Assembly (NCBI GenBank): GCA_964615375.1
Contig: CAZTOW010000046.1
Span: 1 to 64,000 of the forward strand
Source: CAZKWG01 sp964615375
Lineage (GTDB): Bacteria; Myxococcota_A; UBA796; CAZKWG01
DNA length: 64,000 nucleotides
Direction: 5' to 3'
In this document: in pieces, positions 8,301 to 15,916 of the stretch
Position numbering within the stretch: the first letter of the stretch is position 1
Layout of the letters: each line of letters begins with the position of its first letter
The notes under the pieces: model-generated
Database searches by the model: none
Told to the model about the DNA's origin: nothing
The model's input: only the letters and a program-made list of their open reading frames with translations
Position numbers and translations under genes: made by a program

Positions 8301-10349
8301 CCCGTCCCCGTCCCGTACGAGGAGCCGCGCGTCGGTGAGCGCCGCAGCGACGGCGTCGAGGCGTGCGGGGCCGCTCAGGCGGCGGGCGAGCTCGGGCAGG
8401 GCGAGTCGGACGCGGGTGGCGAGGGTGGCCTCGCCGGGCCAGCGCACGAGCTCGGTGAGCAGGCGGCGGGCCAGGGTCTGATCGGCGGGATCGAGGGCGC
8501 CGACCACCTGATCCGCGTGCCGGCTGAGCGCGCCGTCCACGCCGCCGATGTCCTGCTCGTAGGCGCGCAGCGTGAGCGCCCGACCCTCGCGGCGCTGCCA
8601 GAGCTGGTCCAGCGCATGCTGCATGAGCGGCAGGGCTCCGGGCTCTCCGCCCACATCTCCGAGGATGCGCTCGGCGAGACCTGGCTCCAGCGCGAGGCCG
8701 ACGACCTCGGCCGGTCGGGCGATGGCCGAACGCATCTCCTCGGGCTGCAGCCGGGGGATGAAGGCGCGGTGGGCGTCGTCGTAGGCGATGGCGTCCAAGC
8801 GCCGACCGTCCGGGAGCGGGATCTCGCCGAGCCGGTCGAGGTAGTCGCCGCGGATGGCGGCGAGGCAGCGGACGCCGGACTGGAGGATCGCCCAGAGGCG
8901 GGTGGCCCAGGCGGCGCGATCCTCCGCCGTGGCGCCCAGCGTGAACAGCTCCTCGAGCTGATCGAGGACCAGCAGCGCCGGGCCGGGTTTGAGGCCGGCG
9001 ACCGCGGCCTCCAGGGTGGCGAGGGGGGTCGCCCCGGGCCGGGTGCCGACCACCTGCAGGCCGGGCCAGCGCGCCCGGAGCCTCGGCAGCACCCCCGCGG
9101 CGAGCAGACTGGACTTTCCGACACCCGAGGGCCCGGACAGGAAGAGCAGGTCCGGGAGCCCCGGGGTCTGGACGAGCTGGTCGAGCTCATCGCAGACCTC
9201 TCCGATGACGCGCTCCCGGCCGAAGAAGTAGGGCCGATGCTCAGCCCCGAAGGGCAGCAGGCCGCGGTAGGGTCGGAAGGGGACGGGGCGGGTGTCGAGC
9301 CCGTCCTCGGCGCGGGCGTAGAGCTGCAGCGCGGCCCAGTCGAGGCTGTGGCCGCCGCGGAGAGCGGCGCGAGCGTCGCCGAGGGCCTGCTCCATACTTT
9401 TGAACATGTTCAAAATGCCCACATACAGGGCCTCGGTCGCCTGGTTCGCGCCCACCTGGGTGACCGGGAATCGGAAGGCGACGACGCTCGGCACCCCGAG
9501 CCGGTGGACGGTCTGGGCGAGGCTGCCGAGCGGGCTGGCGACGGCCGACCAGGCGCCGGAGCCGCAGGCGCAGAGCACGACCTGGCGGAGATCCTGGGCG
9601 TAGGGGGCGAGGAGCGACCGGAGGCGGGCGGTGTCGAGGATGGCCTCGTAGGCGTCGTCGCCGGTGAGCACGAGCCCGCCCGTGGGTCCCGAGCGCCCGT
9701 GGCACAGCAGGTGGAGCAGCGTGGGGCGGCGGGTCAGGGCCTCGGCGAGGCGGGCGGGGGTGGCGCGGGGCAGGACCTCGAGGGTGATCGGCGCGAGCGG
9801 GGCGGCGCGGGCGACGGCCTCGCGGAGCGTGCGCTCCTGCTCGCGCCAGGGCACGGGGTCGGCGGCGTCGGACCAGGCGAAGAGGATGTGCCCGCCCTCG
9901 GGGCGGACCGGGGGTCCGACGGTGACGGTGGCGGGCCAGGTGTAGCGGAGGAGGACGCCGGGGAGCTCGGCGAGCGCCACCCCTGCGGCGCGGATGGGGA
10001 CGAGCTCCCAGGGGAGGCTGTAGAGCTCGGCGGCGGCGCTGAGCATGTCGATGACGATGGCGTCGCCGCGCCGCGCGGCCTGGGCGAGCTCGCGCTCCGT
10101 GCTCTCCCAGCCGGCGAGGCGGAGGATCCGGCGGAGGCGATCGCCCATCCGGGTGACGACCTCGGCGGGCGGCGCGGGGCGGGCGAGGGCCGAGAGATCG
10201 TCGAGCAGGGCCTGGTCCCAGTCGATCTCGAAGCCGTCGTACACGCCGCCAGCCTCACGGAGCAGGTAGCTCTGGCGGCCGGTGGCGAAGGCGTAGGGGT
10301 CCTCGGCCTCGGTGGCGCGGGTGAATTCGAGCGTCAGGTGGTAGAGCAT
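5382..10349 (-). CDS. CHAT peptidase-STAND ATPase-WD40 propeller protein
   Basis: This 1655-aa multidomain protein has four parts. (1) A CHAT caspase-like peptidase (about 60-340) with catalytic His217 in LLHLLCHG and Cys262 in CACGSG. (2) A STAND-type NTPase (about 370-700) introduced by YFFGRERVI, with Walker A GPSGVGKSS (406-414) and Walker B LLVLDQLEELF (459-469). (3) A single membrane helix (about 781-802) and a short coiled coil. (4) WD40-like beta-propeller repeats to the C-terminus. By analogy with STAND sensors, the propeller would sense a ligand, the ATPase would oligomerise and CHAT would cleave a target; this is inference. The WD40 half has lower GC and different codon use from the N-terminal half. 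The upstream 176 bp hold its promoter. Confidence 0.9.
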   Translation of the reverse strand: MLYHLTLEFTRATEAEDPYAFATGRQSYLLREAGGVYDGFEIDWDQALLDDLSALARPAPPAEVVTRMGDRLRRILRLAGWESTERELAQAARRGDAIVIDMLSAAAELYSLPWELVPIRAAGVALAELPGVLLRYTWPATVTVGPPVRPEGGHILFAWSDAADPVPWREQERTLREAVARAAPLAPITLEVLPRATPARLAEALTRRPTLLHLLCHGRSGPTGGLVLTGDDAYEAILDTARLRSLLAPYAQDLRQVVLCACGSGAWSAVASPLGSLAQTVHRLGVPSVVAFRFPVTQVGANQATEALYVGILNMFKSMEQALGDARAALRGGHSLDWAALQLYARAEDGLDTRPVPFRPYRGLLPFGAEHRPYFFGRERVIGEVCDELDQLVQTPGLPDLLFLSGPSGVGKSSLLAAGVLPRLRARWPGLQVVGTRPGATPLATLEAAVAGLKPGPALLVLDQLEELFTLGATAEDRAAWATRLWAILQSGVRCLAAIRGDYLDRLGEIPLPDGRRLDAIAYDDAHRAFIPRLQPEEMRSAIARPAEVVGLALEPGLAERILGDVGGEPGALPLMQHALDQLWQRREGRALTLRAYEQDIGGVDGALSRHADQVVGALDPADQTLARRLLTELVRWPGEATLATRVRLALPELARRLSGPARLDAVAAALTDARLLVRDGDGDGTTLEIAHEALIRRWPALQGWLKEGAEARSARDWLEGLAAERARDPGFVLRGAQLGAAVEARRRFGAELPADLLQFIEASERATAEAQRKARRRVRWTVGISLSAAVVMGLIGWYALRARDQAEEARQRATEETIRARDRGLMAAMRSVPETDELTRALLLREVEHVDETIGWWEAASTVAYTYFPRQLFTLKDEDQTLTGWRDVTWTRSGKRIVAREYGSRMHLLSPRDEPTIIVDQDTDEEQPVRNLTSNQQSDDEPDRAFLTQYLSPHRGTEFNVWSDLGRRYLHFLPSHTVGWGFSEQEAVRVDILPDGRRAAIIARDGVLEVLDLMSDARYLLTSVKPTQDVSSVAIGPKGAIAMLLDDGQVVLWRSTTRESRPEFLQTAVRNIAPISDQSFSRDGHWLALAGQDPDVVQLWPLHDVAPPPLISVPEGGLVGTAFSPESDALYVTTSRGVWRSALGDPTTTLPVKWQEVLVSPFQDESDESLRFAPKGLSLEVAPKGDWMMLSSEPDSTFDGPIEAYLAMWGRTAAIAHLRGYNFASNKSLSPEGTHLTGIDASGRIGLWDLSSPMEPRVHLLPYGSFNSVSPDGRWAWSVHEEAVDIVDLVGELSTTTFKLNPEWGGPGPIERPGDIVQASLDGKRVLLLLDRGSLEVWDRADATTPKIVEVLGKQILWASFWGDADHVVVHVAADQTQQLVVLDLRGQDAPDLLATLDTPPQQYWSAANQSWILGRFQDGYLRRWRVGGANASECFFDATGLMHVDIVSEDGAWIGSDGVPDLNSTEYRSMGKVLELDEACKEIDAMPIERVLGISGVGSKAAYFGGGRFSLIDLKSGTERNLALDRGWFDSGRFSADGHTLVLSTQTHAVVLTLDGSGAGRQIRLGPVLEPLKWIGFSPDGRRVIGLTEHYRYSWLWQPEDLKDWLWRATPYCLPPDERSTLLGENPEDASAHHAACVEKAREAQATSVEQPG
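9398..9415. repeat. Perfect 18-bp palindrome inside the CHAT gene
   Basis: TTTTGAACATGTTCAAAA lies in the coding region near codons 312-317 (ILNMFK). It is strikingly AT-rich within a segment that is otherwise over 70 percent GC. Its core GAAC-NN-GTTC matches the palindrome at 1438-1453. Confidence 0.6.
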
Positions 10350-10525
10350 GGAGGCCTTCAGCCGTCCAGCCGTCCGGAGTGCGCGAGTGCTCCGGTCCGG
10401 TGGAGGACGAGCCGATCTGATCCTATGTTCGGGTCGAACGCTGATCGGTCCGCAGAGATATTTCGAGCTCTTCGGAGATGATCAGCGCTCGGGATACGAG
10501 TCCTGAGCCCGACGCCCCCCGCCCC

Positions 10526-10981
10526 TCACCCCCCCTCCTCCAGCACCTCCAGGAGCCGCACGAGCCCCTCGTGCAGGGCCGCCATGGCCTCCGGCCCCAT
10601 CTTCCCCGCCAGCTCCGCCTCGATCTGGCCCAGCACGCTGAGCCCGTGCATGAGCCCCTCCAGCCCGCGCTTCGTGTAGACCACGCGAATGGCGCGCCGA
10701 TCCCCGGGGTCGGCCAGGCGCTCCACCATGCCCATCGCCACGAGGTCGTCCACCAGCTGGCCCGCCGCCTGCTTGCTGACGCCCATGCGCCGGGCGAGGT
10801 CCGTGAGGCGCGTGCCACCCTCCACGTCCAGGTGCGGGAAGACCGCCGTGTGGGCCACGCGCAGGCGCTCCTCGCCCAGGGACCGCACGCGCGCCACGGC
10901 CGCCTCGTTCCACAGGCGCGCCGCCTTGAAGAGGAGCTGCCCCGCGCTCTTCTGCTTCGCGCGCTCGAAGTCGTCCCGCAT
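10526..10981 (-). CDS. MarR-family transcriptional regulator
   Basis: This 151-aa winged helix protein has the MarR layout: helix-turn-helix TDLARRMGVSKQAAGQLVDD (about residues 59-78) followed by the wing with DPGDRRAIRVVYT (DxRxxxxxLT-type motif, about 90-105), and dimerisation helices at both ends. It starts at 10981. A near-perfect dyad lies 16 bp upstream (10997-11015) between this gene and the divergent DUF4336 gene. It therefore probably represses both itself and that neighbour, released by an unknown small ligand. Confidence 0.88.
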   Translation of the reverse strand: MRDDFERAKQKSAGQLLFKAARLWNEAAVARVRSLGEERLRVAHTAVFPHLDVEGGTRLTDLARRMGVSKQAAGQLVDDLVAMGMVERLADPGDRRAIRVVYTKRGLEGLMHGLSVLGQIEAELAGKMGPEAMAALHEGLVRLLEVLEEGG

Positions 10982-10996
10982 CTCCGCCTCCCGATT

Positions 10997-11015
10997 TAGT
11001 CAAGTAGCTTGACTA
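10997..11015. promoter_or_regulatory. MarR-type operator dyad
   Basis: Perfect eight-base arms TAGTCAAG and CTTGACTA are separated by TAG, midway between the divergent MarR and DUF4336 starts. Length and symmetry match MarR operators, and the embedded CTTGACTA could also contribute a -35 element. Confidence 0.65.
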
Positions 11016-11060
11016 TATCCCCTCCCCGGGTGAAGATCCAGCCCGAGGAGGACATCTGAC

Positions 11061-11729
11061 ATGCCCTGGCGCCGCTGGCACCCCGATCTCTGGACCCTCG
11101 ACCACCCCCTCGTCGCCGGGGGCCTGCACCTCGGGGCGCGCGCGACCGCGATCCGCGGGCCCGAGGGGGTCAGCCTGGTCTCCCCCGTTCCGCTCACCGA
11201 CGAGGACGCCGCCGCGCTCGCCGAGCTCGGCCCGGTGACGGCCCTGGTCGCCCCCAACCTGCTGCACTGGATGTACGCCGGCGCCGCGCAACAGCGCTGG
11301 CCCCAGGCGAGCCTGCACGGCCCCGCGGGCCTGAAGAAGAAGGCGCCGGACCTGCCCTGGAGCGCGCCCCCCTCCGGCGAGCGCTGGCGCGGGCTGGTCC
11401 CCGTCCCCCTGGGCGGGCTGCCGGGCATGGACGAGACCGCCCTCTACCACCCCGAGAGCCGCACGCTGGTCACCATGGACCTGGCCTTCAACGTCGTGAG
11501 CTCCGACTCCTGGTGGACCCGCACCTTCATGCGGATGAACGACGCCTACGGGAAGTTCGGCCCCAGCCGCATCTTCCGCACCATGCTGAAGGACCCCGCC
11601 GCGCTGCGGGTGAGCCTGGACCAGATCCTGGCCCTGGAGCCCGACCGCGTGGTCGTGGCGCACGGCGAGGTGCTGGAGACCGGCGGGACCGACACCATCC
11701 GCGAGCGCTACGCCTGGGTCCGCGGCTGA
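11061..11729 (+). CDS. DUF4336-family protein (metallo-beta-lactamase-like fold)
   Basis: This 222-aa protein starts with the family signature (PWRRWHPDLWTLDHP), has a HxxY-like segment (LLHWMYAG) and ends with VVVAHGEVL. DUF4336 proteins resemble the metallo-beta-lactamase fold but often lack a full zinc set; their reaction is unknown. A second, more distant relative is at 53784. The ATG at 11061 is 45 bp beyond the MarR dyad on the divergent strand, so MarR control is likely. The stop codon directly abuts the convergent DUF2277 gene. Confidence 0.8.
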   Translation: MPWRRWHPDLWTLDHPLVAGGLHLGARATAIRGPEGVSLVSPVPLTDEDAAALAELGPVTALVAPNLLHWMYAGAAQQRWPQASLHGPAGLKKKAPDLPWSAPPSGERWRGLVPVPLGGLPGMDETALYHPESRTLVTMDLAFNVVSSDSWWTRTFMRMNDAYGKFGPSRIFRTMLKDPAALRVSLDQILALEPDRVVVAHGEVLETGGTDTIRERYAWVRG

Positions 11730-12017
11730 TCAGCCCCCGGCGCGGATGCGCGCGTCCCGGGCCCGGCCCCGCGCCCGCGCCCGCTCCGCCTCCACCAGCC
11801 GGTCCCGCGGGCGGGAGGTGGTCTTCAGATCGTCCACCAGCAGCCGGCGCGTGATCTCGGCGACCTCCGCCACGGCCCGATCGAAGGCGGGGCGGTTGGC
11901 GGCCGAGGGGACCTGCATCCCGCTCACCTTGCGCACGTACTGGAGGGCGGAGGCGTGGATCTCCTCCTCGGTGACGGGAGGGTCGAAGTTGTAGAGGAGC
12001 TTGATGTTGCGGCACAT
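11730..12017 (-). CDS. DUF2277-family protein
   Basis: This 95-aa protein begins MCRNIKLLYNFDPPVTEEEI, the hallmark N-terminus of DUF2277, followed by AALQYVRKVSG-like and P-x-x-N-x-x-A-F-x-x-A motifs. The function of the family is unknown. I chose the ATG at 12017 because the product then begins exactly at the conserved family start. The Arg-rich C-terminus is a local extension. The stop codon is immediately adjacent to that of the convergent DUF4336 gene. Confidence 0.85.
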   Translation of the reverse strand: MCRNIKLLYNFDPPVTEEEIHASALQYVRKVSGMQVPSAANRPAFDRAVAEVAEITRRLLVDDLKTTSRPRDRLVEAERARARGRARDARIRAGG

Positions 12018-12184
12018 GGGTCGTGCCCTATCGCGCCCCCTCGCGCGCCGCGAGCCCTCCCCGAGGAGCCGAGGTCGGGTCAGAATTCCCGTCGAATCAA
12101 GCCCGATGTAGAGAGCAGCACTTGGCCTTGCGATCCTGTGGGCACATGGTTGTTGGTTTCCCTCTCGCCACAGGAGTCCTACCG

Positions 12185-14836
12185 ATGGAGCGCACGCAGG
12201 TCCAGGCCCCCGCACCCGCACCCCTCACCGCCCGCCAGGCCGCGCCGCCGGAGGCGGAGCAGGAGATGGGCGGGATGGACAACAGCATGGCGGTGGCGAT
12301 GCTGGCCCAGGCGCTCCCCGAGGGCGAGGCGGCGGCGCATTACACGGTGCAGGACGGGGACACGCTCTGGGACATCGCCGACCGGCATCTGGGAGACCCG
12401 ACGCGCTGGTCCTCCATCGCCGACGAGAACGAGCTGGCCGACCCGAGCCAGCTGGGCGTGGGGCAGAAGCTCCGCATGCCCGGCCAGAGCACGGGCGCGC
12501 CGCCGAAGCCCGAGGGCGACCAGACCCAGACCCCTGCGCCGCCCGTGGAGCCCACGAAGGCGGAGACCCCGCAGAAGCCCCCGCTGACGCGCGCGAAGAG
12601 CGGCCTCCAGAGCGCCTGGTCCAGCGCGCCCGCGGGCTCCTATGGGGCCACCAAGAGCGGCGCGCACCAGGCGGCCGAGGAGCTGCGCGGCGCCGTCGAG
12701 CGCGGCGAGATCACCGAGGCGGAGGCCGCGGCCCACATCTCGGCCCTGGGCCGGGTGTGGACGGCGGCGGACCTCGCGCAGAAGGCCATCGCCTCCTACG
12801 AGAGCGGCGGCTCGGCGCAGGCCATGGAGTCCGCGCACCGGGCCGCCGAGATGACCCGCGCGCTGGTGGACGCGGGGCACCTCAGCCCCGAGCAGGCCGC
12901 CCCCGTGCTGGCGGCGATGGGCGGCTTCTACACCAAGGCCAAGGCGAAGCTGCAGGTGCCCACCAACACGGGCACGCCGGGCTCGCCGTCCAGCGCCGGC
13001 TCCGGCATGCAGGGCTCGCTGTCCACGCCCCGCCTGGACCAGAACACGGCGGGCGGCTCCTACCCGGGCGGCTACTGCGCGATCACCGCGCTGCGCATGA
13101 TCCTCCGCCGCGAAGGCATCCAGGACCCGGGCGCCGACAACATCGCGCTCACCCACGTCCCCGGCTACGGGCAGCCCTACGCGCCGGGCCAGGGCTCCTC
13201 GGGCGCCATCCTGGCGCAGCGGGCGAAGGGGCTGGGGCTCAAGGGCGCGGCCTTCTCCACGACCGACAACATGGACAACATCAGCGCCAGCCTGGAGGCG
13301 GGGCGGCCGGTGATGGTCGGCGGAATCGGCGCTTTCAACGGGAAGTTCGAGTCGGCCCACAGCAGCGCGCGCTACGGCCACTTCGACGCGGGCGACCGGC
13401 ACGCGCGGCGCTATGACGGCTCGGGGCACTGGATCCTGGCCGTCGGCGTCAAGAAGGACAGCAGCGGCCGGGTGACCGACGTCATCGTCAACGACCCGGA
13501 CACCGGCGGTCGCATGACCATGTCCCGCGCCGACTTCGAGAACTTCGTCGGCCACAACGGCGACATGTGGACCGTGCGCTACCAGAGCGGCCCGAAGTCG
13601 GACCAGGAGGCGGCGGATCGCGCGAAGAACAAGGACCAGCCCACCACGGGCGGTCCGCAGAAGGGCCCCGACCCCACCCAGCCGAAGCTCCCCGGTCAGA
13701 ACCCCGACCTCTCCCGGGAGGGTCGGGCCACGCTGGACGCCGCGCGCCAGGGCCTGATCGGCGCCTGGGGCCAGGTGGGCGGGGGCGGCTTCGCCTCCGC
13801 GCGCGAGGGCGCCCACAGCTCGGCCGAGCGCGTCCGCGAGGCGATGAAGCGGGGCGAGCTCTCGTCGGAGGCCGCCGCCAGCACGCTGGATCAGGCGGGC
13901 AAGCTCTACAACGCCGCGAAGCTGGCCGAGACCGCGCAGAAGGCCATCGCCGAGGGGCGCTTCGAGGACGCCATGACCAGCGCCCACGAGGCGGCCAACC
14001 TCGCCCGGGCGCTGAGCGCGGGCGGGCTGCTGAAGGAGGAGGAGATCCAGAGCCTGGTGGGCGCCATGGGCTCCGTCTACAGCAAGGCCAAGGCCAGCGC
14101 GCCCAAGGACCAGGAGCAGAAGCCCCAGGGGGACGAGGGGCTGGGCGTCCAGGACCGGATCCCGACCGGGCAGCTCAACGGCCTGAGCCGCAACATGGCG
14201 GACATCTACAACACGAAGGGGAAGTACCTCCAGGCCAAGGCCGCCGAGCTCGGCATCGACGTGGCCACCGCCGCGGCCGTGCTCCAGGTGGAGTCGGGCG
14301 GCGAGGCCTTCAGCGAGCCGGGCAAGCCGATCATCCGCTTCGAGAACCACATCTTCTACGACGAGTGGGGCAAGCGCGCGCCGAAGACCTTCGACCGTCA
14401 CTTCACCTTCAACGACAACCGCCCCTGGACCGGCCACCGCTTCAACGACGGCAAGAGCGGCTGGCAGGGCTTCCACGGCGACCAGGAGGCCGAGAACCGC
14501 GTCCTGCAGCACGCCGCGGGCCTGAACGAGGCGGGCGCCTACAACTCCATCTCGATGGGGCTGGCCCAGATCATGGGCTTCAACCACAAGATGATCGGCT
14601 ACGACTCGGCGAAGGAGATGTACGACGACTTCGCCAAGGGCGAGCGCCAGCAGCTCGACGGCCTCTTCAAGTTCATCCAGGCCAACCCCCAGGCCCTCGC
14701 CGCGCTCAAGCGCAAGGACTACACGACCTTCGCCTATTATTACAACGGCTCGGGCCAGGCCGACACCTACGGGCAGCTCATCGGCGAGGCCGTGGGCTCC
14801 TACCGGGGCGTGACGAAGGGCAAGAGTTACCGCTGA
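12185..14836 (+). CDS. LysM / C39-like peptidase / N-acetylmuramidase effector-like protein
   Basis: This is an 883-aa protein without a signal peptide. Domain order: Pro/Gln-rich N-terminus with the motif GGMDNSMAVAML (residues 29-40); LysM (52-99), which binds peptidoglycan; helical repeat 1 (about 135-258); papain-like C39 domain (about 275-465) with candidate triad Cys298 (GGYCAIT), His415 (GHWIL) and Asp437 (NDPDTGG); helical repeat 2 (about 513-640), homologous to repeat 1; and a DUF3380-type N-acetylmuramidase (about 665-880) with probable catalytic Glu703 (VESGG). The start at 12185 has AGGAG eight bases upstream. It could cleave both peptide and glycan parts of cell wall. With no Sec signal, delivery by an injection machine or by lysis is inferred. 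No adjacent immunity gene is obvious. Confidence 0.85.
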   Translation: MERTQVQAPAPAPLTARQAAPPEAEQEMGGMDNSMAVAMLAQALPEGEAAAHYTVQDGDTLWDIADRHLGDPTRWSSIADENELADPSQLGVGQKLRMPGQSTGAPPKPEGDQTQTPAPPVEPTKAETPQKPPLTRAKSGLQSAWSSAPAGSYGATKSGAHQAAEELRGAVERGEITEAEAAAHISALGRVWTAADLAQKAIASYESGGSAQAMESAHRAAEMTRALVDAGHLSPEQAAPVLAAMGGFYTKAKAKLQVPTNTGTPGSPSSAGSGMQGSLSTPRLDQNTAGGSYPGGYCAITALRMILRREGIQDPGADNIALTHVPGYGQPYAPGQGSSGAILAQRAKGLGLKGAAFSTTDNMDNISASLEAGRPVMVGGIGAFNGKFESAHSSARYGHFDAGDRHARRYDGSGHWILAVGVKKDSSGRVTDVIVNDPDTGGRMTMSRADFENFVGHNGDMWTVRYQSGPKSDQEAADRAKNKDQPTTGGPQKGPDPTQPKLPGQNPDLSREGRATLDAARQGLIGAWGQVGGGGFASAREGAHSSAERVREAMKRGELSSEAAASTLDQAGKLYNAAKLAETAQKAIAEGRFEDAMTSAHEAANLARALSAGGLLKEEEIQSLVGAMGSVYSKAKASAPKDQEQKPQGDEGLGVQDRIPTGQLNGLSRNMADIYNTKGKYLQAKAAELGIDVATAAAVLQVESGGEAFSEPGKPIIRFENHIFYDEWGKRAPKTFDRHFTFNDNRPWTGHRFNDGKSGWQGFHGDQEAENRVLQHAAGLNEAGAYNSISMGLAQIMGFNHKMIGYDSAKEMYDDFAKGERQQLDGLFKFIQANPQALAALKRKDYTTFAYYYNGSGQADTYGQLIGEAVGSYRGVTKGKSYR

Positions 14837-14897
14837 TCGTTCCGCGCCTCGCAGCGCGGTGAGCTGGGGAGCCATCACGAGCGGGGCGCGCACGTCC

Positions 14898-14930
14898 GGG
14901 CGCCCCTGTGCGCACATCGGGGCGCCCCTG
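14898..14930. promoter_or_regulatory. Two direct repeats, candidate enhancer-binding site
   Basis: GGGCGCCCCTG occurs at 14898-14908 and 14920-14930, a 22-bp (two helical turns) spacing. Each contains the palindrome GGGCGCCC. The pair lies about 60-90 bp upstream of the -24/-12 promoter, the usual place for a bacterial enhancer-binding protein of sigma-54. Confidence 0.5.
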
Positions 14931-14986
14931 CCCGCCCGCTGGCCGCACAGATCCTGGAAATTCGCCGACGATGGCTCGAACCCAGG

Positions 14987-15004
14987 CTGGCACGCTCCTT
15001 GCTT
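14987..15004 (+). promoter_or_regulatory. Sigma-54 (-24/-12) promoter
   Basis: CTGGCACGCTCCTTGCTT matches the sigma-54 consensus closely: GG at 14989-14990 and GC at 15001-15002, with the TGGCAC and TTGC boxes intact. It drives the lipoprotein gene whose ATG is at 15063, giving a leader of roughly 50 bases. Confidence 0.85.
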
Positions 15005-15062
15005 CAGGTCGCCGCGCGCTCCCGCGATCGACGGGAGCAACCCCCTGGAGAAGGAGCACGTC

Positions 15063-15911
15063 ATGAACGCGAGACTCATCCTCATCCTCACCCTCCTGGG
15101 CTGCAAGGACGACGAGGACACCGGCATCAGCGAGGGCGCCGCCGAGGTGGAGGCCCACGTCCAGAGCTTCATCGAGCAGAGCTTCCCCGGAGAGCTCACG
15201 GTCAGCGTCGCCAGCCACGCCACGGTGGACGCGCGCACGGATCTGGACGCGCTGGGCGCCACCATCGCCGACAGCTTCTACCGGATCGACGAGACGGTGG
15301 AGGACGACACGACCACCACGGGCACGCGCTTCGTGCAGGTCACGGGCGACGCCGCCGATCGCGACGCCTTCGTGGACGCGGTGATCGCCCCCTGGCTGGT
15401 GGAGGGCGCCGAGGTGTACACCCTGGAGTGGACCTGGGGCTCCGCCACGGTCACGACCTACGCCGTCCGGGCGCCTGGCGGAGGCTCGCCCGGCGACACC
15501 GACGCCTTCTTCGAGCCCATCAGCAGCACCTTCCGTCGGCTGTCCGCGGATCCCCCCGCCGTGACGGCCAGCGACTCCTACGGCCCGAAGAGGTTCGTGA
15601 ACGGCTTCGGGACCTTCGTCGGCAGCTACAGCGCCTCTGTCGAATGCAACGACTACTATCGCTGCGACGGGGTGGCCGAGGCCACCGAGTCGCGCGTCGG
15701 ATGCAGCGCCTATGAGGAGTTCGAGAAGGCGTGCAAGGAGGGGAGCCGCAACTACTGCGAGGGGGCCTTCGCGTTCGCGGGCACCTGCGGCTTCCCCGAC
15801 GTCGAGTTCGAGTCGGACAGCTTCAAATTCAAGGTGAGCGGCTGGGGCTGGGCGTACTTCACCGCCAACGGGACCATCAGCTGCGAGTGCCTGGAGTGTA
15901 CGCCCGATTGA
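15063..15911 (+). CDS. Lipoprotein under sigma-54 control, unknown function
   Basis: This 282-aa predicted lipoprotein has a short signal peptide with Cys14 in TLLGC. The body is acidic with a Cys-rich C-terminal third (about 12 Cys from residue 195 on), suggesting disulfides outside the cytoplasm. I recognise no catalytic motif. AAGGAG precedes the ATG at 15063. A near-consensus -24/-12 promoter and paired upstream repeats imply activation by an enhancer-binding protein, so it may be expressed in a developmental or stress state. It follows the muramidase gene but has its own promoter, so an immunity role is possible but unsupported. Confidence 0.8.
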   Translation: MNARLILILTLLGCKDDEDTGISEGAAEVEAHVQSFIEQSFPGELTVSVASHATVDARTDLDALGATIADSFYRIDETVEDDTTTTGTRFVQVTGDAADRDAFVDAVIAPWLVEGAEVYTLEWTWGSATVTTYAVRAPGGGSPGDTDAFFEPISSTFRRLSADPPAVTASDSYGPKRFVNGFGTFVGSYSASVECNDYYRCDGVAEATESRVGCSAYEEFEKACKEGSRNYCEGAFAFAGTCGFPDVEFESDSFKFKVSGWGWAYFTANGTISCECLECTPD

Positions 15912-15916
15912 GCGCC

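Noticed and set aside
7800..10481. 893-aa open frame on the plus strand across the CHAT-STAND gene
   Set aside because: Antisense shadow; the minus-strand protein has intact CHAT and Walker motifs.
12017..12184. Longer start for the muramidase gene at 12023
   Set aside because: The upstream extension is Arg/Pro-rich with no ribosome-binding site, while AGGAG precedes 12185.
12179..15265. 1028-aa open frame on the minus strand across the muramidase gene
   Set aside because: Antisense shadow of a GC-rich gene. It lacks domain patterns and is composed of Ala/Gly/Arg/Val-type codons, whereas the plus-strand frame has clear LysM, C39 and muramidase motifs.
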